A stretch of DNA of 39,157 bases from Okeania sp. SIO2B3 (GTDB taxonomy: Bacteria; Cyanobacteriota; Cyanobacteriia; Cyanobacteriales; Microcoleaceae). The translations under genes were made by a program, and so were the position numbers. The notes beneath the pieces are model-generated. The model was not told the origin of the DNA. It did no database searches and saw only the letters and a list, made by a program, of their open reading frames with translations. Shown piece after piece: positions 26,758-34,037 of the stretch. Where the stretch lies: contig NZ_JAAHGH010000074.1 of NCBI RefSeq assembly GCF_010672525.1, positions 1 to 39,157 of the forward strand. The letters run 5' to 3'. Position 1 is the stretch's first letter. Every line of letters starts with the position of its first letter.

Positions 26758-27171
26758 TTTGGAGAACGGATCGGTATCGAGCATATTCTTTACGAATACG
26801 TTGTTGACAGTAGGACGGCAGAAGAAATTGCCGAACTATTTCATACTGTTAGCTTGGAACAAGTTTATGCAACAATTTTGTCTTATAGCAATGTGCACTG
26901 GCATATTTACAAATTACAAGAACTGTCCAATAGCTAAAAGTCTTACAATATCGGTTTTTTATTCCTCCTGTTGCCTGTTGCCTGTTGCCTGTTGCCTGCG
27001 CACAGCGCTATATTTGCGCGATCGCGAAACGGTAGGACAATATTTAGAAAATTGGTTGGACTATACGAATAAAGCTCAAGCTGAATTTGACCGTCATCCT
27101 CCAGCTTTTGTGGCGAAGGTATTGAAGTGGAAGTTGGAACGTCTAACTTCGGTCGGGTTATTGAAGATTTA
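26758..27171 (+). pseudogene. DUF433 family antitoxin-like gene, split by a repeat
   Basis: The plus strand encodes RIGIEHILYEYVVDSRTAEE, then IAELFHTVSLEQVYATILSY, a DUF433 winged-helix-like domain. It is then interrupted by a 127-bp dispersed repeat and resumes as YLRDRETVGQYLENWLDYTN, then AQAEFDRHPPAFVAKVLK. The N terminus is lost at the junction with the transposase relic (an in-frame stop precedes FGERIG). Near the 3' end another frame continues as NFGRVIEDLIAIAGASFEDE, YRDKIAYIRLI (to about 27240), which may be a further gene fragment. DUF433 proteins often pair with DUF5615 toxins; none is seen here. Confidence 0.7.
26885..27011 (+). repeat. Dispersed repeat inserted in the DUF433 gene
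   Basis: Begins atagcaatgtgcactgg and ends gcgcacagcgctat, imperfect inverted termini; contains gtccaatagctaaaagtctt and four gttgcct units. It lies exactly between the codons for LSY and YLRD of the host gene, so the insertion boundaries can be read from the protein. Confidence 0.8.
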
Positions 27172-27239
27172 ATAGCTATTGCAGGGGCATCTTTTGAGGA
27201 CGAATATCGAGACAAAATTGCTTATATTCGGCTAATTTG

Positions 27240-27589
27240 ATTCTTGTTTAAAACTTAAGAAGCAATTGTAAGATCAAATCTGGATAATTAATATACCCAA
27301 GTCTTTGACTTTATTCTTCTGTTCCTTCCTGACTCCTGTACGTTACTCTAAGCACTGCTGTTCTACCTTAATCCTGATTCCCAATATTATAAAAGTATAA
27401 AATGTATAAGTACTAAAGCTAAATTAATTGTATATTTGATGGTCATATTAAATAGGTGGGCAAAATTATTTTTATATCTGCTGCTCAAGCACACAAGTAT
27501 ATTTTTATTCCCTACTCCCTGCTTAAAGGAGTTAAATTAATTTTGCACAAATACCTATTAGCTTAAATCAGTATAACAAGGAAATTGAA
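27240..27589. other. Intergenic region upstream of the WD40 gene
   Basis: AT-rich spacer without a supported gene or strong structure. The WD40 gene has AAGGAAA seven bases before its ATG, so its promoter should be in this stretch. Confidence 0.4.
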
Positions 27590-29770
27590 ATGGGTGAGTT
27601 TAGAGAAAATTTAGCTCAAATGCCCCTAGAAGATCAATACTATCTTTTAGAAACTTTACCAGGTTTTCTCGTGAGTGAATCTGATACAGAGCAATTGCAT
27701 CGCTTACTCACAGATTTTGATTTTATCGAATCAAGACTATATTTATTCGGAGTAGAATATCTATTAAATGATTATGAGGAAGCCATGCATTCTAATGTAT
27801 GGACTTCAAGTGAAAAAGTTAAAACTCTAAAATTAATTCAAGGGGCAATTGAACTATCATCTCATATCCTTGTGGAAGATAAAACGCAACTACCAGGACA
27901 ACTGTGGGGGCGACTGCTATCTTTTGAAATACCAGAAATTCAGGAAATGCTACAACAAGCAAAATCTTGGAATAGATCGTCCTGGTTAAGACCAATGGCA
28001 CCAAGTCTCACACCTCCTGGAGGTAGACTACTACGTACTTTCATCGGTCATACTGGCTGGGTAAATGCAGTAGCTGTCACCCCAGCCGGATTGATAATTT
28101 CTGGTTCTGCTGACAATACTCTCAAAGTTTGGAACCTGGAAACAGGGAAAGAAATAGCAACCTTAACTGGTCACAAGGCAAGAATTAGAGCTATAGCATT
28201 ATTAAATGATAAATGGGTTGTTTCCGGGTCAGATGACTTCAGCATCAAAATTTGGAACCTAGAAACAACTAAAGAATTTCTCACTCTCACTGGTCATACA
28301 AGAGGAGTAAGAGCAGTGGCAGTATTACCAGATGGTAGAGTAGTTTCCGGTTCTTCAGATAATACGATTAAAGTCTGGAATATTGAAACACAAAAAGAAG
28401 AAATTACCCTCACAGGTCATAAAGGTTGGGTCAATTCGTTGGCGGTATTATCCGGTCGAGAAATTATTTCAGGCTCATCCGATCGCACTATCAAAATTTG
28501 GAATATCCAGACAGGAGAAGAATTATTAACACTGAGTGGTCATACGGGTGGTGTGAGAACTGTGGCGAAACTTCCAGAAGGACAAGTAATTTCCGGTTCT
28601 TCTGACAACACAATAAAAGTTTGGAATTTGCACAGTCAAAAAACTACTTTGACATTCAAAGGTCACGCTAAAGGTATAAATGCAGTAGCAGTAGCTCCAG
28701 ATAGTAAGGGAATTATTTCTGCTGCTTCTGACAATACTCTCAAAGTTTGGAGTCTCCAGACAGGAGAAGAGTTATTTGCTCTCAAAGGTCATGCTGACTC
28801 TGTATATGCAGTTGCAGTTTTACCAGATGGACGTATAATTTCTGGTTCTGATGATTTTACTCTCAAAGTTTGGAGTCTTGATACTTCTGTAGAATTACCA
28901 CCTCCGATCGGACATACTAATAGGGTGAATGCAGCAGTAGCGCTACCAGATATACAAGCAGCATCAGCATCTTGGGATAACACAATTAAGATCTGGAATT
29001 TAAACACAACAAAATCAGTTTGTACTCTTAAAGGTCATACTGATCGAGTTAATTCCGTAGCAGCATTACCAGACAAACGTATTATTTCAGCTTCTGATGA
29101 TAATACTCTCAAAGTTTGGAGTTGGGAAACAGCACAGGAATTGTTGAGTATAGAAGGTAATACTAGATGTATTTTTGCTGTGGCAGTTACACCAGAGGGT
29201 AAACGAGCGATCGCCTGTTTATCTGACCAAACTGTAAAAGTCTGGAGTTTAGAAACTTTAAAGGAGGTTGCTACTCTGATAGGACATACTGACTGGGTAA
29301 GTTCAGTGACAGTAACGCCAGATGGTAAGCAAGTAATTTCTGGGTCTTTTGACAAGACTATTAAAGTTTGGAGCTTGGAAACTGGAGAAGAAGTTTCTAC
29401 TTTAGTCGGTCATAATGGGTGGGTAAAAGCTTTGGCAGTAACCCCAGATGGTAAGCGAGTAATTTCTGGGTCTTTTGACAAGACTATTAAAGTTTGGTGT
29501 TTAGAAACGGCAGAGGAACTATTTAGTTTGAGCGGTCATAGTGACTGGGTAAGTTCTGTTGCAGTAACACCAAATGGTAAGCAAGTGATTTCTGCATCTG
29601 ACGATCATACTCTCAAAGTTTGGGACTTAGAAAAGCGACAGGCGATCGCTCATTTTACAGGAGAGAGTTCTTTGGAATGTTGCGCTGTGGCAGAAGATGG
29701 AGTAAAAATTATTGTTGGTGAAGCTTCTGGGAGGGTACACTTTTTAAAATTAGAATGTTATAGGGAATAG
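27590..29770 (+). CDS. WD40-repeat protein, 14 repeats, with NACHT-associated helical N terminus
   Basis: A 726-aa protein. Residues 1-145 are helical (ENLAQMPLEDQYYLLETLPG, TEQLHRLLTDFDFIESRLYL, QLPGQLWGRLL) and end with WLRPMAPSLTPPGGRLLRTF, the stretch that in many cyanobacterial NACHT/NB-ARC-WD40 proteins joins the ATPase to the propeller. No Walker A exists here. From about 148 I count 14 repeats of the GH...W..(N/S)..(S/A)D.T(L/I)K(V/I)W type, enough for two seven-blade propellers; the last lacks the WD ending. Repeats 1-5 and 7-9 are about 41 residues, repeats 6 and 10-13 about 42, hinting at separate expansions. Likely a cytoplasmic binding scaffold; no partner is adjacent. Confidence 0.9.
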   Translation: MGEFRENLAQMPLEDQYYLLETLPGFLVSESDTEQLHRLLTDFDFIESRLYLFGVEYLLNDYEEAMHSNVWTSSEKVKTLKLIQGAIELSSHILVEDKTQLPGQLWGRLLSFEIPEIQEMLQQAKSWNRSSWLRPMAPSLTPPGGRLLRTFIGHTGWVNAVAVTPAGLIISGSADNTLKVWNLETGKEIATLTGHKARIRAIALLNDKWVVSGSDDFSIKIWNLETTKEFLTLTGHTRGVRAVAVLPDGRVVSGSSDNTIKVWNIETQKEEITLTGHKGWVNSLAVLSGREIISGSSDRTIKIWNIQTGEELLTLSGHTGGVRTVAKLPEGQVISGSSDNTIKVWNLHSQKTTLTFKGHAKGINAVAVAPDSKGIISAASDNTLKVWSLQTGEELFALKGHADSVYAVAVLPDGRIISGSDDFTLKVWSLDTSVELPPPIGHTNRVNAAVALPDIQAASASWDNTIKIWNLNTTKSVCTLKGHTDRVNSVAALPDKRIISASDDNTLKVWSWETAQELLSIEGNTRCIFAVAVTPEGKRAIACLSDQTVKVWSLETLKEVATLIGHTDWVSSVTVTPDGKQVISGSFDKTIKVWSLETGEEVSTLVGHNGWVKALAVTPDGKRVISGSFDKTIKVWCLETAEELFSLSGHSDWVSSVAVTPNGKQVISASDDHTLKVWDLEKRQAIAHFTGESSLECCAVAEDGVKIIVGEASGRVHFLKLECYRE

Positions 29771-29871
29771 GGGAGTGGGGGAGTAGGAGAGGTTGAAGTA
29801 ATTATAGAATTATTAGACTTGTCGCTTTATAACTATAAAAAACTGGTAAACCCTGATCATGTAAGGATTTT

Positions 29872-29895
29872 AGACGTTTTAATATTAAAACGTCT
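29872..29895. terminator. 24-bp perfect palindrome after the WD40 gene
   Basis: agacgttttaat/attaaaacgtct is fully self-complementary. It lies 102 bp after the WD40 stop and could form a hairpin in RNA, but no U run follows, so a terminator role is uncertain. Confidence 0.45.
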
Positions 29896-29953
29896 GGAAT
29901 TATTACTGTGTCTTAATTTGAGTGATTTTTTCTATCTATTTAGCGACAACTCT

Positions 29954-29977
29954 ATTAAAGAGCGATCGCTCTTTAAT
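29954..29977. repeat. 24-bp perfect palindrome centred on HIP1
   Basis: attaaagagcga/tcgctctttaat is self-complementary with gcgatcgc at its centre. Extension of HIP1 to 24 bp is longer than the usual 8-10 bp motif. Confidence 0.6.
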
Positions 29978-30192
29978 CTAAAAACAAATTGTTTTTGAGC
30001 AAAAATTACTGCGATCGTCCGAGAGAAATCAATATATCAATTTCATTAGACATCTCCTCCAAAAGAGGGAATAGGAAATAGGGGACAGGGAACAGGGAAC
30101 AGGGAACCCACCCCTAACCCATCCTGGGAGGGGAATAATTGATAATTTATGGATAATAATTGATTTTATTTTTGATTTTTACCAGATGTCTA

Positions 30193-30300
30193 TTATTGTT
30201 TTAGTAATTGCAGTGCTTGAATTGCCAGGAATAAAAAACCCACCGATCCAAGTACAGTGAGAATTTGGGCTACTAAATTAGGTGTTAATATTTCACTCAT
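30193..30300 (-). CDS. 35-aa single-TM small protein
   Basis: On the minus strand an ATG at 30300, with AAGGA eight bases upstream, opens a 35-codon frame to TAA at 30193. It reads MSEILTPNLVAQILTVLGSV, then GFLFLAIQALQLLKQ: a short polar N terminus, one TM helix (about 10-31) and a polar end. Size and build are those of small thylakoid subunits (PSII, PSI, cytochrome b6f, NDH-1), but I cannot match it to PsbI/M/T/X, PsaM, PetL/M/N or Ycf12 from memory. Found only by reading short frames. It lies alone, 92 bp of MITE downstream in coordinate terms (30362-30454) being its upstream neighbour. Could be spurious, but the ribosome site and TM pattern argue for a real gene. Confidence 0.6.
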   Translation of the reverse strand: MSEILTPNLVAQILTVLGSVGFLFLAIQALQLLKQ

Positions 30301-30361
30301 AATTATATCCTTACGAAAATAGTCAACTTATAGTCTATTTTATCTCAAACTTCAAAAATAG

Positions 30362-30454
30362 TCAGGACTTACGCAAATACTCTACATATAGCGATAAAAA
30401 ATACTATTTACCCCTACAAATAGTGGTTTCAAAGTCAATTTGCGTAAGCCCTGA
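30362..30454. repeat. 93-bp MITE with TCAGGACTTACGCAAA termini
   Basis: tcaggacttacgcaaa (30362-30377) and tttgcgtaagccctga (30439-30454) are 16-bp inverted repeats with one mismatch. Flanks show a possible TAG duplication. Same family as 14111-14305. It sits about 60 bp upstream of the small TM gene and may carry its promoter or block it. Confidence 0.8.
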
Positions 30455-30476
30455 TAGTATAATAATTATATTTTTA

Positions 30477-30723
30477 GCGTTGGTGAGTTGAGATATGATA
30501 TCATGTCCGGGTAAGAGTGGGATAGAACTCCGTTCTGCTTACAGATTAACGTGCGTTGTGCGCCAGCAAACAAAAAACTTTCTCCTTCTACTCCTCTTTC
30601 TTTTTTTTCTTTCTTCCCTCCTGACTCCTGACTTCCCCTCCTGGGAGGGGGAGGGGCGAGGGGTGGGTTGACTCCTGACTCCTAAGTAATTAAAACTAAC
30701 ATTATACACTAATTCAGCAACGC
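30477..30723. repeat. GCGTTG...CAACGC element, composite copy
   Basis: gcgttggtgagttgagatat at the left and aattcagcaacgc at the right match the ends of 24957-25101; the inner tatgatatcatgtccgg and ctttcttccctcctgact are shared too. Two further repeats are embedded: a gcgttgtgcgccagcaa fragment (about 30570-30587) and the C-rich cctcctgggagggggaggg block (about 30637-30670). It ends 24 bp before the YbjN-like gene. Confidence 0.65.
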
Positions 30724-30746
30724 CGTAAAGCTTTTGGAGAAAAAGA

Positions 30747-31190
30747 ATGAAATTTGAGACGAATGTACAAGAAGTTTGCTACAACAAAGTATCTCTCTGG
30801 ATGAGAGAATTATTTGATAAATTTCCCTGTGTGAGACAAGACTTACCAGGCATTACTTTATTTATGGGTTCTGCCTTAGTTGAAGTATCTGTTTTTGCTT
30901 GGGGAGATAATGAGGCAATAATTAATACTCGCTCCTATGTGGTGACAAATGTAGATTTAAAAGCAGATTTGATGAAATTTTTACTGCAAGAAAATAGTAA
31001 AATGCGGTTTGGTGCTTTTGGTATAGATGAAAATAATAGCATTATATTTGAACATACAATAGTCGGTTCTACTTGCGATAAACCAGAATTAGAAGCATCT
31101 GTAAAAGCAGTTTTAGCAATTTCTGATGAATATGACGATAAAATTGTTGAACAGTGGGGAGGACATAGGGCCATGGACAGAATATATTAG
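30747..31190 (+). CDS. YbjN-domain protein
   Basis: A 147-aa soluble protein of the YbjN / type III-secretion-chaperone-like fold. The pattern is an N-terminal helix (VSLWMRELFDKFPCVRQDLP), then strands ITLFMGSALVEVSVFAWGDN and EAIINTRSYVVTNVDLKADL, then MKFLLQENSKMRFGAFGIDE with the typical FGxF, IIFEHTIVGSTCDKPELEAS and a C-terminal helix with DEYDDKIVEQWGG. GGAG precedes the ATG. In bacteria such proteins are soluble regulators or chaperones; the partner here is unknown. The gene is followed closely by a repeat-like tract (gacgcggagacgcggag, about 31231-31256). Confidence 0.8.
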   Translation: MKFETNVQEVCYNKVSLWMRELFDKFPCVRQDLPGITLFMGSALVEVSVFAWGDNEAIINTRSYVVTNVDLKADLMKFLLQENSKMRFGAFGIDENNSIIFEHTIVGSTCDKPELEASVKAVLAISDEYDDKIVEQWGGHRAMDRIY

Positions 31191-31477
31191 GGTCTGCTGA
31201 AAAAATTGGTTGGTGGCGGTAGGACGCGGGGAAACGGAGACGCGGAGACGCGGAGATGGTCTGATTTAATATTTAAGTGTGGATAGAATTATAAATATAT
31301 ACTGTATAACGGGATTTTATATTACCACTCTAAATAATTAGGAAAAAAACTCCTTTCTATGTCCTGAATTTTAACTTCTGTAATATCTATTCAACTGGCC
31401 AACATCCCAGCAGAAGCTTTTGCCCTGGTTGAAAAACTTGTATTATTATCTTGCTATCACCCCGGAAATTTTCCACC

Positions 31478-32745
31478 ATGCGCACTGCCTACCAATATAA
31501 ATTAAGGCCCAACAAAGAACAAACCGCAGTAATAGAAATGTGGTTGGAATTGTTGCGTCGGCAGTACAACTATCGTTTGAGTGAAAGATTCTCATGGTGG
31601 TCAGAAAACCGTTGTCCAGTTAACGCTTGCCCCTTGGTGATACCAATTCCTCAACTAAGAGATCATCCAGATTATTACTCTCAAAAACGAGATTTGGTCA
31701 ATACCAAAGACAAGTTTCCTTCCTACAAGCTAATTCATTCTCAGGTTTTGCAAGATTGCATAAAACGAGTAAAACTTGCCTTTGATAGATGGTTGAAAGC
31801 AGACAAAAATGGACAGAAATTAGGAAAACCAAGGTTTAAGGGAAAAGGACGTTATCGCAGTTTTACTTATCCTCAAATAAAACTTGACTGCATTCAAGAA
31901 AACAAGATAAACTTGCCCAAAATCGGCAATATCAAGTTGATTCAACATCGGCCGTTACCTGATGGTTTTCAAATTAAAACAGTAACTATTAGTCGTAAAG
32001 CAGATGGTTATTATGTGACTTTATCCCTAGAAGAAAAATCAGTTCCAGCTTTAACTTGTAAAAATGTGGAACCTACATTAAAAAACACTCTGGGAATCGA
32101 TATGGGGCTGAAGAAATTCTTAGTAACAAGTGAAGGAGAATCTGTTCCCATCCCTCAATACTATCGAAAATCTCAGCAGCGATTAAAGACTCAAAAGAAA
32201 CGTTTATCTCGAAAGAAAAAAGGAAGTAAAAGGTGGTTAAAAGCTGCCAAAGCTGTTGCCAAACAACATAAAAAGGTTGCTGATAAACGTAAAGACTTTC
32301 ACTTCAAAACAGCCAATGAATTGTTATCAAAAGCTGAAGTTATAGCCCACGAAAACTTAAATATTAAAGGGCTAGCAAGAACCCGTTTGAGTAAATCAAT
32401 TAACGATGCTGGATGGAGACAATTCCTGTCTATTTTGACTGTCAAAGCTGGAAATGCTGGACAGAAAACCATAGCAGTGAATCCAAAAAATACCAGCCAA
32501 GATTGCTCAAACTGTGGAAAAAAAGTTCCTAAAGAATTAAACATACGAACTCATTCTTGCCCGCATTGCGGTGTTGTCATAGACCGCGACTTGTTTGCGC
32601 AGCATGACCTAGGAAATGCAGCGATAAATATAAAAAATAGGGCGGTAGGGCATTCCGTCCTTAAAGCACGCGCGTGCCCGACGGAATACCGGGGCTGCGA
32701 AACGAGAAGCCCACACTATAGCGCCAGCTTAGTGTGGGAGATGTC
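31478..32745 (+). mobile_element. Stand-alone IS1341-type element (no tnpA)
   Basis: The right end shows the cyanobacterial IS200/605 right-end hairpin, cccacacta (32710-32718) and tagtgtggg (32730-32738), followed by agatgtcacc. I could not fix the left end; the 31191-31477 spacer shows no matching hairpin. An IQLANIPAEAFALVEKL frame (about 31388-31440) just before tnpB could be the end of an interrupted host gene. Confidence 0.6.
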
Positions 32746-32773
32746 ACCAACGCTTAAATTATTAATAGCTTAA
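31478..32773 (+). CDS. tnpB: TnpB, RNA-guided nuclease of IS200/IS605 (IS1341 type)
   Basis: A 431-aa reading from ATG 31478 (MRTAYQYKLRPNKEQ), complete through all modules. RuvC I: GIDMGLKKF (Asp208). RuvC II: AHENLNIKGL (Glu292). Zinc finger: CSNC (343-346) and CPHC (361-364). RuvC III: VIDRD (369-371). The canonical DRDxNAAxNI is here DRDLFAQHDLGNAAINI, with seven extra residues (372-378) coded by a dispersed repeat that recurs inverted at 34765-34788. After VGHSVLKA the frame runs on through the right-end hairpin to 32773, where normal tnpB stops earlier. No tnpA adjacent. Nuclease activity may be impaired by the insert; structurally otherwise sound. Confidence 0.9.
   Translation: MRTAYQYKLRPNKEQTAVIEMWLELLRRQYNYRLSERFSWWSENRCPVNACPLVIPIPQLRDHPDYYSQKRDLVNTKDKFPSYKLIHSQVLQDCIKRVKLAFDRWLKADKNGQKLGKPRFKGKGRYRSFTYPQIKLDCIQENKINLPKIGNIKLIQHRPLPDGFQIKTVTISRKADGYYVTLSLEEKSVPALTCKNVEPTLKNTLGIDMGLKKFLVTSEGESVPIPQYYRKSQQRLKTQKKRLSRKKKGSKRWLKAAKAVAKQHKKVADKRKDFHFKTANELLSKAEVIAHENLNIKGLARTRLSKSINDAGWRQFLSILTVKAGNAGQKTIAVNPKNTSQDCSNCGKKVPKELNIRTHSCPHCGVVIDRDLFAQHDLGNAAINIKNRAVGHSVLKARACPTEYRGCETRSPHYSASLVWEMSPTLKLLIA
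32640..32745 (+). ncRNA. Candidate omega RNA (reRNA) at tnpB 3' end
   Basis: In the family the guide RNA comes from the 3' part of tnpB and the right end. Here the segment folds well: ggcattccgt (about 32649-32658) with acggaatacc (32681-32690) around a gcacgcgcgtgc core, then the right-end hairpin. The RNA and the guide start are inferred, not seen. Confidence 0.45.
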
Positions 32774-32828
32774 TCATTTTAATTGCCTTATTTGAGAGAA
32801 TATCTGAAAAGTTTTTTGATACTGAATT

Positions 32829-32918
32829 TTGCCCCCCTAGCCCCCCAAAATGGGGGGGGACAAGAGTCAATTTGCTTGCTCTAGTCCCCCAAAATTGGGG
32901 GATGCGCGGGGGCTTGGA
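32829..32918. repeat. G/C-tract palindrome repeat
   Basis: ccccccaaaatgggggg and tcccccaaaattggggga are two hairpins, bounded by gcccccctag and gcgcgggggct, so the whole block is an imperfect inverted repeat. This kind of C-tract/G-tract element is frequent in filamentous cyanobacteria. Confidence 0.7.
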
Positions 32919-33003
32919 TGTAGCAAATGGGACTTCTCAGACAACCTCTTAGAATTAATAATGGTTAGACCGAATATTCAATAATCTAAATTTTTTATAC
33001 TTT

Positions 33004-33696
33004 ATGTTAAAAGCAGAGCCTACTTACACATTTCCTGAATCTAATCACCCTATAGTTAAATCACTATTCCATCATAGTGACCAGGAACTATTGACCTTAT
33101 TTCAAAACTATCCAGACCAAGGAAAATACTTCGTAACAATTTTTTGTCGCTATGGTATGATTGTCCAAACTTTAATTCAACATTCCGTGCGCTCCCCCGT
33201 TCAAGCAGATTATTTATTTGCCCAAACTTGGCAACATATATTTTATGAACTGCGTGGCCTAGATTTACGAGAGGGGGCAGATCCAAGCAATGAAAATACT
33301 ACTCTCCAGAATTGGTTAATAAATGTTACAGCCATTAGTCTTAACGAAGTAGAAATTCCTCCTGTAGAATCAATTCGTTATTCTTTACAGGTAGCTCCAC
33401 CACCTTTATGGTGCTATGTTAGGCAAGTATTGGACCAGTTAGAAGCACTACTCCGTTTGATTCTGTTAATGTCTGAGACTTTCCACTGGAGTGAAACAAG
33501 AATTGCAGCATATCTCCAAGCTGAAGGAGAAACTATTTCATCTCAGGAAATAAAATCTTTGTTGCAGCAGGGATACCATCATCTAGATAATAATTTACCA
33601 GAGGATATTAAAGCCATCTATTTTAATGATGATATGGAACAGGTTAGTACGAGTATAAATCAGTTTCTCCAAGTTTCAAAAGAACCAAAATCCTAA
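33004..33696 (+). CDS. Sigma-70-like protein, divergent
   Basis: A 230-aa soluble protein. The first half resembles sigma region 2 (LLTLFQNYPDQGKYFVTIFC, then SPVQADYLFAQTWQHIFYEL). The C-terminal half has LEALLRLILLMSETFHWSET followed by RIAAYLQAEGETISSQEIKS, in the place and spacing of region 4 with its helix-turn-helix. Region 2.4 and 4.2 base-contact residues are not recognisable, so it may be an ECF-type sigma or a relic that binds RNA polymerase. From memory similar proteins occur widely in cyanobacteria as hypothetical or sigma-70 family members. Start ATG 33004 lacks a Shine-Dalgarno. No anti-sigma is adjacent; the exported protein 0.3 kb away is on the other strand. Confidence 0.6.
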   Translation: MLKAEPTYTFPESNHPIVKSLFHHSDQELLTLFQNYPDQGKYFVTIFCRYGMIVQTLIQHSVRSPVQADYLFAQTWQHIFYELRGLDLREGADPSNENTTLQNWLINVTAISLNEVEIPPVESIRYSLQVAPPPLWCYVRQVLDQLEALLRLILLMSETFHWSETRIAAYLQAEGETISSQEIKSLLQQGYHHLDNNLPEDIKAIYFNDDMEQVSTSINQFLQVSKEPKS

Positions 33697-34037
33697 AACC
33701 CACATTCCGCACCACAAAATATAGTATAGAATCAGGAGTCAGGAGACAACCCACCCCTCGCCCCTCCCCCTCCCAGGAGGGGAATACTGCAGACAGAATT
33801 TTATCAGAAAATCATAGCTGCCGTGATTGAGTACACAATCGAGTAAGTATTTATGCTCAACTATTTACTCGGAATTTGATCTAATAAAAAAGTAATTGAG
33901 ATGATTTGCTGATGATAAATACCTACCAAGCTACGGATTTATATACTACTTTTAATGATACGCTCTTGAAGTGCGTGTGGGTAGGCTAAAACAATTACAA
34001 ATCAATACTTTTGACTTTTAACTTCCACATAGCGGCG
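33697..34037. other. Intergenic region with dispersed repeats
   Basis: cacattccgcaccacaaaat (about 33702-33720) recurs near 38738-38760, and a related form near 36624-36650. It is followed by caggagtcaggag and the C-rich block, in the same order as at 38770-38815, so the whole stretch is one composite repeat in two copies. No gene is seen. Confidence 0.5.

Noticed and set aside
26943-27215. 90-codon minus-strand frame
   Set aside because: Antisense shadow of the DUF433 relic and the inserted repeat.
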